DNA of 12,762 nucleotides from Erysipelotrichaceae bacterium (GTDB lineage Bacteria; Bacillota_I; Bacilli_A; Erysipelotrichales; Coprobacillaceae): assembly GCA_021202205.1 (NCBI GenBank), contig JAJQDJ010000137.1, forward strand, positions 1 to 12,762, given 5' to 3'. The notes below the pieces were generated by a model. The model was not told where the DNA came from. It saw only the letters and a program-made list of their open reading frames with translations, and searched no databases. This document shows positions 1 to 6,681 of this stretch, in pieces (the first letter of the stretch is position 1; each line of letters starts with the position of its first letter). The position numbers and the translations under genes are program-made.

Positions 1-89
1 GGCTGCCCTCCAAATCAGCCTTCCCTTAATTCCAGTTTCATTTTACAATACGGGATTGATCCTTTTTTATGTTCAAATTTTGAAAATTG

Positions 90-118
90 TTGACAAATAT
101 CTTATTTAAGCATAGTAT
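90..118 (+). promoter_or_regulatory. Sigma-A-type promoter of the aromatic operon
   Basis: A perfect -35 box TTGACA lies at 90-95. After a 17-bp spacer comes TAGTAT at 113-118, which matches four of six -10 consensus positions. Transcription would start near 125, just ahead of the T-box leader. TATAGT at 116-121 is a rival -10 but gives a 20-bp spacer. Upstream, 1-89 holds no gene I can support; the only structure seen is a weak GGCTG/CAGCC 5-bp inverted repeat at the window edge (1-20). Confidence 0.75.
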
Positions 119-130
119 AGTTATATTGAA

Positions 131-406
131 CTACTGATATAAATACAGTGAAAAGAAGCGTAGACTATTTGAATAAGCATAGAGAGTTTCTGGCTGGTGT
201 AAAGAAACGTTACGATATAGTTGAATTCATCTTGGAGTAGACGGCTGAAATAAAAGTAGGCTTGTCCGGGAATGCCCGTTAAAGCATCAGAGTATGAACC
301 TAATAGTAGGCGTACTTCATGAGGTCTATATAGTAATATATAGATGAACTAAGGTGGTAACACGAAGATTATATCTCTCGTCCTTATGGGATGAGAGATT
401 TTTTAT
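131..406 (+). promoter_or_regulatory. T-box leader, probable Phe (UUC) specifier
   Basis: This is a tRNA-sensing T-box riboswitch in the mRNA leader. It holds the AGAGAG element (181-186), followed by a GTTTC/GAAAC hairpin (186-190/205-209) with a GGCTGGTG-type distal loop. The specifier region GAATTCATC (223-231) places TTC at 226-228, followed by the usual A. A CGGG/CCCG hairpin then CCGTTA (267-281) fits the stem IIA/B region. Stem III is a perfect 8-bp hairpin with a GTAA loop (325-344). The T-box sequence begins AAGGTGG at 351. The antiterminator pairs AAGG 351-354 with CCTT 382-385 and ACG 362-364 with CGT 379-381, leaving a 7-nt bulge (355-361) that starts TGGT, complementary to an ACCA tRNA end. 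Uncharged tRNA-Phe should favour read-through. Family identity is firm; the Phe assignment follows from alignment of the specifier region and the presence of pheA. The 5' boundary is approximate. Confidence 0.93.
373..406 (+). terminator. T-box-controlled intrinsic terminator
   Basis: An 11-bp hairpin (373-383 with 389-399, one G-U pair) is followed by six T residues and a further T-rich run. Its 5' arm includes 379-383, the same bases used by the 3' side of the antiterminator, so the two folds exclude each other as in classical transcriptional T-boxes. Confidence 0.92.
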
Positions 407-442
407 TTATACAGTAGAATATTGAAAAGGAGAAAATAGATT

Positions 443-1459
443 ATGATTATTGTATTTAAACAAAAAACAAGTGAAGCTGATGTCAACAAGGTAGCCAAAA
501 ATGTAGAGGACTTAGGTTTATCTACACATATTGTCGTAGGGGAAGAACAAACCATTTGTGGTATTATTGGTGATACAACAAAGGTTGATCCAAAATCTAT
601 AGAAGTATCACCAGTTGTTGAAAAAGTGATGAAGGTTAGTGAACCTTATAAATTAGCCAATCGTGCTTTTCATCCTGATGATTCAATTATTGATGTAGCG
701 GGTGTTAAAGTCGGTGGTGATCATTTGGCTTTGATTGCTGGTCCATGCAGTGTGGAATCAGTCGAACAAGTCACAGAGATAGCTAAAGCTGTAAAAGCAG
801 CAGGTGCCAATATGCTTAGAGGTGGCGCTTTTAAGCCACGTACAAGTCCTTATTCTTTCCAGAGTATGGGTACGGATGGCTTGGATATTTTAGTGGAAGC
901 TAAAAAAGCAACAGGACTTCCTATTGTATCAGAGCTCATGGATGCCAAGTATATTGATGAATTCAATGAAAAGGTAGACTTGGTACAGATTGGTGCAAGA
1001 AATATGCAAAACTTTGATTTACTTAAGGAAGTAGGAAAAAGATGTACCAAACCAATCCTTCTTAAACGAGGCTTATGTGCCACATATGAAGAATGGATCA
1101 TGAGTGCAGAATATATTATGGCAAGTGGTAATCTAAATGTCATCTTATGTGAAAGAGGTATCAGAACATTTGAAACATATACAAGAAATACTTTAGATTT
1201 GCAATCTATACCAGTATTGAAGAAGATGACACACTTGCCAATCGTGATTGATCCATCTCATGCAGGAGGAAAATGGTGGTTGGTTGAACCAATGGCTAAA
1301 GCAGCAGTAGCAGCTGGAACAGATGGCTTGATGATAGAAGTGCATAACAATCCAGAAAAGGCATTATGTGATGGACCACAATCATTAAAACCAGAGAAAT
1401 ATACAGAGTTGTTACAACAATTAGCAGGTATTGCGAAAGTCGTAGGTAAAGAATTATAA
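443..1459 (+). CDS. aroF: 3-deoxy-7-phosphoheptulonate (DAHP) synthase
   Basis: This cytosolic enzyme condenses phosphoenolpyruvate with erythrose 4-phosphate, the committed step of the shikimate pathway. Residues 1-68 form a small ferredoxin-like (ACT-like) regulatory domain, and about 90-335 is the DAHP/KDO8P synthase TIM barrel. GPCS with the metal-ligand Cys is at 99-103. The other expected ligands are His273 (DPSH), Glu299 (MIEV) and Asp310, and LKRG is at 207-210. The length (338 aa) equals that of the Thermotoga maritima enzyme, where this N-terminal domain mediates tyrosine/phenylalanine inhibition; similar feedback here is inference. AAGGAG at 427-432 sits 10 nt before the ATG. It is the first gene after the T-box, so its expression should respond to tRNA-Phe charging. 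The symbol aroF (also used: aroG, aroA(G)) is conventional only. Confidence 0.96.
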   Translation: MIIVFKQKTSEADVNKVAKNVEDLGLSTHIVVGEEQTICGIIGDTTKVDPKSIEVSPVVEKVMKVSEPYKLANRAFHPDDSIIDVAGVKVGGDHLALIAGPCSVESVEQVTEIAKAVKAAGANMLRGGAFKPRTSPYSFQSMGTDGLDILVEAKKATGLPIVSELMDAKYIDEFNEKVDLVQIGARNMQNFDLLKEVGKRCTKPILLKRGLCATYEEWIMSAEYIMASGNLNVILCERGIRTFETYTRNTLDLQSIPVLKKMTHLPIVIDPSHAGGKWWLVEPMAKAAVAAGTDGLMIEVHNNPEKALCDGPQSLKPEKYTELLQQLAGIAKVVGKEL

Positions 1460-1480
1460 TATTATTAGGGGTGATCATTC

Positions 1481-2539
1481 ATGGAAATGACAGTGAATTT
1501 AGGAAAAGATAGTTATCCAATATATATTCAACAAGGTTTATTGGATAGTATCAATACCTATATTGAACCTGTTTTTAATGGTAGTAAGATCATGATTATT
1601 TCAGATGATCGAGTTTATAGCTACTATGGGGATAAAATAGAAAATCAATTGAGTCAAATTTATCAAGTGAATCATGTTATTGTAGAACATGGTGAACAAT
1701 CAAAGAGATTTGATATTTTACCAAGTATTTATAAGCAAATATTAGATTTTCATCTTACGAGAACAGATTTGATTATTGCTTTAGGTGGTGGTGTTATTGG
1801 TGATTTGGCAGGTTTTGTAGCTAGTACTTATTTAAGAGGTGTGAAGTTTGTTCAGATTCCGACATCATTATTGGCTCAAGTTGATTCTAGTGTAGGGGGA
1901 AAAGTTGCGGTAGATTTACCTGAAGGGAAGAATTTAATTGGTGCTTTTAAGCATCCTTCAATGGTATTGATTGATCCATTGACCTTGCAAACACTAGAAG
2001 AGCGATTTATCAATGATGGTATGGGTGAAGTGATCAAATATGGTTGTATATTTGATAAGAAATTGTTTGATAATTTAGCAGGATATGGATCATTTAAAGA
2101 ATTATATAAAGATATAGATGATATTATATATCGTTGTGTGGATTTGAAACGAATAGTAGTGGAAAGAGATTTATTTGATTTTGGTGATCGTTTATCACTC
2201 AATTTTGGTCATACTCTTGGTCATGCTTTGGAACAATATTATCATTATGAAACTTATTCTCATGGTGAAGCTGTTAGTATTGGTATGGTACAATTAACCC
2301 ATATTGCCGAATTAAAAGGCTTAAGTGAGCATGGTACCAGTGATCAAATTAAGAAAGTCGTATCTTTATATCACTTACCTTATGAATCCCATGTATCAAC
2401 GGCAGAATTAAAGAAAGCCATGTCTTTAGATAAAAAGAATATTCATTCTAAACTTAATTATGTTTTACTTAAAGAAATAGGAGAATATTATGTTTATCCT
2501 AGTGATTTATCATTCATAGATGAAGTGGAGGTCATATAA
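1481..2539 (+). CDS. aroB: 3-dehydroquinate synthase
   Basis: It converts DAHP to 3-dehydroquinate using NAD+ and a divalent metal, the second shikimate step. The NAD-binding stretch GGGVIGDLAG is at 102-111, the substrate/phosphate segment PTSLLAQVDSSVGGK at 127-141 and the NLIGAF motif at 151-156. The three metal ligands are visible as Glu183 (MGEVIKYG), His244 (NFGHTLGH) and His261 (HGEA), with the 17-residue His-His spacing known from E. coli AroB. At 352 residues it is full length. AGGGGTG at 1467-1473 lies 7 nt before the ATG, and only 21 bp separate it from aroF. Its stop codon directly touches the aroA start, so the two are likely translationally coupled. Confidence 0.97.
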   Translation: MEMTVNLGKDSYPIYIQQGLLDSINTYIEPVFNGSKIMIISDDRVYSYYGDKIENQLSQIYQVNHVIVEHGEQSKRFDILPSIYKQILDFHLTRTDLIIALGGGVIGDLAGFVASTYLRGVKFVQIPTSLLAQVDSSVGGKVAVDLPEGKNLIGAFKHPSMVLIDPLTLQTLEERFINDGMGEVIKYGCIFDKKLFDNLAGYGSFKELYKDIDDIIYRCVDLKRIVVERDLFDFGDRLSLNFGHTLGHALEQYYHYETYSHGEAVSIGMVQLTHIAELKGLSEHGTSDQIKKVVSLYHLPYESHVSTAELKKAMSLDKKNIHSKLNYVLLKEIGEYYVYPSDLSFIDEVEVI

Positions 2540-3805
2540 ATGGCAATTGTTATTACACCACAACAATTAAGTGGTACAGTGACTGTACCACCTTCTAAAA
2601 GTATGGCTCATCGTGCGATTATCTGTGCTTCGCTTGCTAAGGGAATGAGTACGATCACCAATATTGAATATTCTAAAGATATTATAGCGACTATTTCAGC
2701 GATGAAAGCTTTAGGTACTACGATTATAGAAAAGCAGGATTCATTGATCATAGATGGATCCACTACTTATACTAATCATCAATGTGAAATAGATTGTTTT
2801 GAAAGTGGTTCAACATTAAGGTTTATGATACCTGTATCATTGGTTCATCATAACAATGTTCATTTTATGGGTGCGAAGCGTTTAGGTGAAAGACCATTGA
2901 ATGGTTTCTATGATATTTTTGATAAACAAGGTATCACTTATAGCTATAAGAATCATGTATTAGATTTAGATATTGATGGTCAATTATCATCTGATATATT
3001 TGAAATTCCAGGTGATGTGTCATCACAATTTATTAGTGGCTTGTTATTTGCCTTACCACTACTTGAAAAAGATTCCAAGATTATCATCACATCACCTTTA
3101 GAGTCTAAAGGCTATATAGACTTAACATTACAAATGTTGAATCAATTTAATATTCATGTTATTAATCATGATTATCAGGAATTGATTATTCCAGGTCATC
3201 AGGAATATGTGAGTCATGATTATCGTGTAGAAGCAGATTTTTCACAAGCAGCTTTCTATTTGGTGGCTGGAGCTTTAAAGAATGATATTGTTTTAAAAGA
3301 TTTAAATTTAGATTCCCGTCAAGGGGATAAAGTTGTGATAGATTTTTTAGAGAAAATGGGTGGCAAGCTTATTGAAAAAGAAAACGGCTATCAAATGACA
3401 TGTGATCGATTACATGGCATTGTTATTGATGGATCACAATGTCCCGATATTATTCCAATTATGGCGATAGCCTGTTGTTTTGCTCAAGGAACAACACTCA
3501 TTGAAAATATTGGACGTTTGCGTATCAAAGAATGTGATCGTTTAAAAGCTACAGTAGAAGTTATTCATGCATTAGGTGGCAATGCCAAGGAATATGAAGA
3601 TTCTATGGAGATTATAGGTTGTAGTCATTTAAAGGGAGGAGCAGTATCGTCTTATAATGATCATCGTATGGCGATGATGGAAGCGATTGCTTCTTCGCGT
3701 TGTCAACGTAGTGTTGTCATTGACAACAAGGATTGTGTAGCCAAATCTTATCCAAGTTTTTGGGATGATTTTAAAATGTTAGGAGGAACATTTGATGAGT
3801 GCTAA
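2540..3805 (+). CDS. aroA: 3-phosphoshikimate 1-carboxyvinyltransferase (EPSP synthase)
   Basis: It transfers the enolpyruvyl group of PEP to shikimate 3-phosphate, giving EPSP. PSKSMAHR at 18-25 supplies Lys20, Ser21 and Arg25 for substrate binding. GDVSSQF at 158-164 and EADFSQAAF at 231-239 are family motifs. CPDIIPI holds the catalytic Asp303, and RIKECDR (328-334) holds Glu331 and Arg334. The PEP-site loop reads ESGSTLRF (88-95), where E. coli has NAGTAMRP; the Gly is kept but the following positions differ, a pattern I associate with clostridial-type enzymes. I do not infer inhibitor sensitivity from this. The 421-residue length is normal. The ATG follows the aroB stop with no gap, with GGAGG at 2527-2531 inside aroB, and the 3' end overlaps aroC by 11 bp. 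Confidence 0.97.
   Translation: MAIVITPQQLSGTVTVPPSKSMAHRAIICASLAKGMSTITNIEYSKDIIATISAMKALGTTIIEKQDSLIIDGSTTYTNHQCEIDCFESGSTLRFMIPVSLVHHNNVHFMGAKRLGERPLNGFYDIFDKQGITYSYKNHVLDLDIDGQLSSDIFEIPGDVSSQFISGLLFALPLLEKDSKIIITSPLESKGYIDLTLQMLNQFNIHVINHDYQELIIPGHQEYVSHDYRVEADFSQAAFYLVAGALKNDIVLKDLNLDSRQGDKVVIDFLEKMGGKLIEKENGYQMTCDRLHGIVIDGSQCPDIIPIMAIACCFAQGTTLIENIGRLRIKECDRLKATVEVIHALGGNAKEYEDSMEIIGCSHLKGGAVSSYNDHRMAMMEAIASSRCQRSVVIDNKDCVAKSYPSFWDDFKMLGGTFDEC
3781..3786 (+). promoter_or_regulatory. Ribosome binding site deciding the aroC start
   Basis: AGGAGG lies inside the end of aroA. It is 8 nt from the ATG at 3795, but only 5 nt from an in-frame TTG at 3792. The spacing and the common start codon favour 3795. 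Confidence 0.85.
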
Positions 3806-4865
3806 TTGGGGAACAAATATTGAATTATCTCTATTTGGTGAAAGTCATGGTAAAGCTATTGGTATAGTTATAGGAAATTTACCTGCTGGTATAAAATTAG
3901 ATATGGATGAAATCAATAAGAATATGAAACGTAGAGCTCCTGGTCAAAACAAAATGTCTACACCACGCATTGAAAAAGATGAAGTAGAAATCATGAGTGG
4001 CATCTTAGATGGTATAACAACAGGTGCACCGCTATGTGCTTTAATCTATAATAGCGATCAGCATTCTAAGGATTATTCATTATTAAAAGAATGTATGCGA
4101 CCAGGACACTCTGATTATCCAGCTTATATTAAGTATCAGGGATTCAATGATGTAAGAGGTGGAGGCCATTTTTCTGGTCGATTAACGGCACCTATTGTTT
4201 TTGCTGGTAGTGTTGCGAAACAAATACTCAAACAAAAAGGTATTGTCATAGGAGCGCATATTCAAAGCATCAAAGATGTCGAAGATCAACGTTTTGGGGT
4301 AGATGTGACAGACCATGATTTAGAAAAATTACTACAAAAACCTTATCCTACAATAGACGACAACATATTTGATAAGATGCAAAATGTAATTGAAGAAGCG
4401 CGAGTGAATCAGGATTCTGTTGGTGGTAAAATTGAATGTGCTATTGTGAATGTTCCTGCAGGAATTGGAAATCCGTTCTTTGATTCTATTGAAGCGCATT
4501 TATCACCATTGTTGTTTAGTATTCCAGCTGTTAAAAGCGTAAGCTTTGGGTTAGGCGAAGATATGACAAAACTTTATGGACATGAAGCCAATGATAGTTA
4601 TTACTATGACAATGATAAAGTTAAAACACAAACCAACAACAATGGAGGAATAACGGGTGGTATTAGTAATGGGATGCCTATTATCTTTAGTGTTGGTATT
4701 AAACCAACACCATCCATTTCACAAACCCAACAAACGATTAACGTCAAGACAAAAGAAAACACAACATTACAAATTACAGGAAGGCATGATCCATGTATCG
4801 TTCCAAGAGCAATTGTCGTTGTAGAATCAATGGCAGCTTTAGGTATCTTGGACATGATAGGTTAA
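3795..4865 (+). CDS. aroC: Chorismate synthase
   Basis: This FMN-dependent lyase turns EPSP into chorismate, the branch point to phenylalanine, tyrosine and tryptophan. The N-terminus carries the GESHGKAIG signature. It is followed by RRAPGQNKMSTPRIEKDEVE, by GHSDYPAYIKYQGFNDVRGGG with SGRLTAP close behind (FMN/substrate site), and near the C-terminus by PSISQTQ and GRHDPCIVPRA. The length with the ATG at 3795 is 356 residues, typical for bacteria. A TTG three bases upstream would add one residue but fits the AGGAGG spacing less well. The start overlaps the last 11 bp of aroA, implying coupled translation, and pheA starts 2 bp after the stop. Reduced FMN must come from a flavin reductase elsewhere or from an intrinsic activity; nothing here tells which. 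Confidence 0.97.
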   Translation: MSANWGTNIELSLFGESHGKAIGIVIGNLPAGIKLDMDEINKNMKRRAPGQNKMSTPRIEKDEVEIMSGILDGITTGAPLCALIYNSDQHSKDYSLLKECMRPGHSDYPAYIKYQGFNDVRGGGHFSGRLTAPIVFAGSVAKQILKQKGIVIGAHIQSIKDVEDQRFGVDVTDHDLEKLLQKPYPTIDDNIFDKMQNVIEEARVNQDSVGGKIECAIVNVPAGIGNPFFDSIEAHLSPLLFSIPAVKSVSFGLGEDMTKLYGHEANDSYYYDNDKVKTQTNNNGGITGGISNGMPIIFSVGIKPTPSISQTQQTINVKTKENTTLQITGRHDPCIVPRAIVVVESMAALGILDMIG

Positions 4866-4867
4866 AT

Positions 4868-5983
4868 ATGAAAGACTTAGAAACATGTAGAAATGAAATA
4901 GATGATATTGATCAACAAATGCTTCAATTATTTGAAAAACGTATGGGCTTATCTAAACAGGTTGTTGAATACAAACTTGCTCATAATATGGAAATATTCC
5001 AGTCAAATAGAGAAAATGAAGTTATAAATGAAACTGTTTCACAACTACAAAATGAAAATCTTAAAGAATATGCTAAAAATTATATCCAGGATCTGATGAA
5101 TATCTCTAAATCTTATCAAGCGTCATTTATTCCTGTCGAACATACTATAGAGCTTAAAGAACCTAAAAAAGATCATTTACGTGTTGGTTTTCAAGGTGTT
5201 CCTGGAGCTTTTTCGGAACTGGCTTTAAGAATCTATTTTGGTGAAGAAGCACAAAGAAAACATTATACAAAGTTTGAAGATGTTTATGATGCATTAAATA
5301 ATGATGAAATTGATTATGGTATTGTTCCATTAGAAAATTCATCAACGGGTGCTATTAATGATAATTATGATTGTATTAGAGATTATGGCTTTTATATTGT
5401 TGGTGAACAGCATATTCGTGTATCTCAACATTTATTAGGTATCAAAGGTGCCAAATTAGAAGATATTACAGACGTTTATTCCCATCCTCAGGGATTACTT
5501 CAAACTTCTCAATATCTTCAAGCTCATAACATTACGCCTCATGAATACACTGATACAGCTGAAGCAGCTAAATATATTGCCCAAAAGAATGATAAACATT
5601 GTGGAGCCATTGCTTCAGTCCATGCCGCTCAGCTATATAATTTGGATGTCATAGGTGAAAATATTGAAGATGTTAAAACCAATTCAACTCGTTTTATTGT
5701 TTTCTCAAAATATCTAGAACGTGTTGAAGGAGCCAATTGTGTTAGTATTGTCTTTACAACCAAGCATCAAGTTGGAGCTTTATATCAAGTTATTAAAATC
5801 ATCAATGATCATCAAATCAATATGGTTAGAATTGAATCAAGGCCTGTTAGACATACACCTTGGGAATATTATTTCTATGTTGATTTTGAAGGTAGTTTAG
5901 ACGATTATGAAATCATTCAAGTATTAGAACGTATGAAAGCACATACGAATACATTAAGGATATTGGGTCATTATGTTAGATAA
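4868..5983 (+). CDS. pheA: Bifunctional chorismate mutase/prephenate dehydratase (P-protein) with ACT domain
   Basis: It makes phenylpyruvate from chorismate via prephenate, the Phe-specific branch. Residues 1-85 are an AroQ-type chorismate mutase with the expected Arg8, Arg25, Lys36 and Arg48-Glu49. Residues about 103-280 are prephenate dehydratase, beginning RVGFQGVPGAFSE, with the catalytic NSTRF at 272-276. About 290-371 is an ACT domain with GALY (303-306) and ESRP (323-326), the motifs that bind phenylalanine in this family, so allosteric Phe inhibition is likely. The frame is open upstream to 4793 inside aroC, but residues aligning to chorismate mutase start at ATG 4868. The Shine-Dalgarno is weak (AGG at 4859-4861), so translation is probably coupled to aroC, which ends 2 bp upstream. 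Length is 371 residues. Its last 11 bp overlap aroK. Confidence 0.96.
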   Translation: MKDLETCRNEIDDIDQQMLQLFEKRMGLSKQVVEYKLAHNMEIFQSNRENEVINETVSQLQNENLKEYAKNYIQDLMNISKSYQASFIPVEHTIELKEPKKDHLRVGFQGVPGAFSELALRIYFGEEAQRKHYTKFEDVYDALNNDEIDYGIVPLENSSTGAINDNYDCIRDYGFYIVGEQHIRVSQHLLGIKGAKLEDITDVYSHPQGLLQTSQYLQAHNITPHEYTDTAEAAKYIAQKNDKHCGAIASVHAAQLYNLDVIGENIEDVKTNSTRFIVFSKYLERVEGANCVSIVFTTKHQVGALYQVIKIINDHQINMVRIESRPVRHTPWEYYFYVDFEGSLDDYEIIQVLERMKAHTNTLRILGHYVR

Positions 5984-6473
5984 GAATATTATATTGGTTG
6001 GTATTATGGGAAGCGGTAAGACAACCATATCGAAGCTTATAGCTGAAAAACTAAACCGACCTTTAATAGATATGGATGATTACATTGTTGAAAAATTTCA
6101 AATGACCATTAATGAAATGTTTGATATAAGTGAGGATTATTTTAGAGATAGAGAAACACAATGTTGTCAAGATATGGCCAGGCTATCTGGATATGTGATA
6201 TCCACTGGTGGTGGTGTCATCAAAAGAAAGAAGAATGTAGAGTTATTAAAACAAAATGGTATCATCTTCTATTTAGATAGACCCATTTCTTTAATAGTAG
6301 ATGATGTTGAAACATCAACCAGACCTTTACTTAAAGAAGGTGCTGATAAACTCTATCGTTTAGATGAAGAAAGACGTCAATTATATCTTGACGCCTGTGA
6401 TTATCATATTATCAATGATTCTTCATTAGAGGAAGTAACCAATAAAATTATAAACAAAATAGGTGCAAGATGA
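5973..6473 (+). CDS. aroK: Shikimate kinase
   Basis: It phosphorylates shikimate at the 3-hydroxyl with ATP, feeding aroA. The Walker A loop GIMGSGKT is at 10-17. The shikimate/Mg site is DMDD at 33-36, FRDRE at 57-61 gives the shikimate-binding Arg, and STGGG is at 77-81. The lid Arg is in STRPLL at 115-120, and the Arg pair near 134-135 fits the adenine-binding end. At 166 residues it is full length. It overlaps pheA by 11 bp; AAGGA at 5956-5960 is 12 nt from the ATG and so a distant, modest ribosome site. It is the last gene of the operon, and its final codons form the 5' arm of the operon terminator. The order here (after pheA) puts the middle-pathway kinase behind later steps. Confidence 0.96.
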   Translation: MLDKNIILVGIMGSGKTTISKLIAEKLNRPLIDMDDYIVEKFQMTINEMFDISEDYFRDRETQCCQDMARLSGYVISTGGGVIKRKKNVELLKQNGIIFYLDRPISLIVDDVETSTRPLLKEGADKLYRLDEERRQLYLDACDYHIINDSSLEEVTNKIINKIGAR

Positions 6474-6494
6474 GGGCTTGCACCTATGTTTTTT
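6459..6494 (+). terminator. Intrinsic terminator of the aromatic operon
   Basis: A perfect 11-bp stem (6459-6469 with 6477-6487) encloses a 7-nt loop that contains the aroK stop codon, followed by G and six T residues (6489-6494). The 5' arm lies inside the aroK coding sequence. Confidence 0.93.
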
Positions 6495-6496
6495 CC

Positions 6497-6570
6497 TTGA
6501 TATAGAGGAAAAGGATTGAATTATAGATGATAAATATGAGGTCCTTTATCATCCTTGTACACTATATCAA
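6497..6570. repeat. Two nested perfect 9-bp inverted repeats
   Basis: The outer arms TTGATATAG (6497-6505) and CTATATCAA (6562-6570) enclose inner arms GATGATAAA (6526-6534) and TTTATCATC (6545-6553) with a 10-nt loop. There is no T run directly after the outer arm. The element lies between the aroK terminator and the promoter of the ATPase gene. It may be an operator, a structured RNA or a small repeat unit; the sequence alone does not decide. Confidence 0.7.
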
Positions 6571-6576
6571 ATTGAT

Positions 6577-6598
6577 GTGTAACTTTTGTGTCACTTTT
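6577..6598. repeat. Tandem 11-bp direct repeat
   Basis: GTGTAACTTTT (6577-6587) is followed immediately by GTGTCACTTTT (6588-6598), with ten of eleven bases identical. The spacing of about one helical turn is what paired protein-binding sites often show, but binding is inference. It lies about 55 bp upstream of the -10 box of the next gene. Confidence 0.6.
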
Positions 6599-6651
6599 AA
6601 AAAATATTAAAATTAGCTATTAAAATGATACTATAAGAAATGCTTGATATA

Positions 6652-6660
6652 TGTTATAAT
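6652..6660 (+). promoter_or_regulatory. Extended -10 promoter of the ATPase/nuclease gene
   Basis: TGTTATAAT is an extended -10 element (TG, one base, consensus TATAAT at 6655-6660). No good -35 is visible at normal distance: 6632-6637 reads TATAAG. The predicted start point falls near 6667, just before the ribosome site, giving a very short 5' untranslated region. This rules out translation from an in-frame ATG at 6640, which would lie upstream of the transcript. Confidence 0.65.
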
Positions 6661-6668
6661 AGATTAAG

Positions 6669-6674
6669 AGGAGG
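6669..6674 (+). promoter_or_regulatory. Ribosome binding site deciding the start at 6682
   Basis: AGGAGG sits 7 nt before the ATG at 6682 and 13 nt before a second in-frame ATG at 6688, so 6682 is preferred. Confidence 0.85.
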
Positions 6675-6681
6675 TGCTAGT

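Noticed and set aside
1..20. GGCTG/CAGCC inverted repeat at the left edge as a terminator of an upstream gene
   Set aside because: The stem is only 5 bp with a 10-nt loop and no T run follows.
850..1143. Antisense open frames inside aroF, aroB, aroC and pheA
   Set aside because: They lie wholly opposite conserved enzymes, lack ribosome sites and have no recognisable products.
4793..4867. N-terminal extension of pheA inside aroC
   Set aside because: The extra residues are a frame-shifted reading of the conserved aroC C-terminus, and chorismate mutase homology begins at the ATG at 4868.
6640..6681. Longer N-terminus for the ATPase/nuclease protein from an ATG at 6640
   Set aside because: The extension covers the TGTTATAAT promoter element, has no ribosome site, and the family-conserved residues begin after 6682, where an ideal AGGAGG is present.
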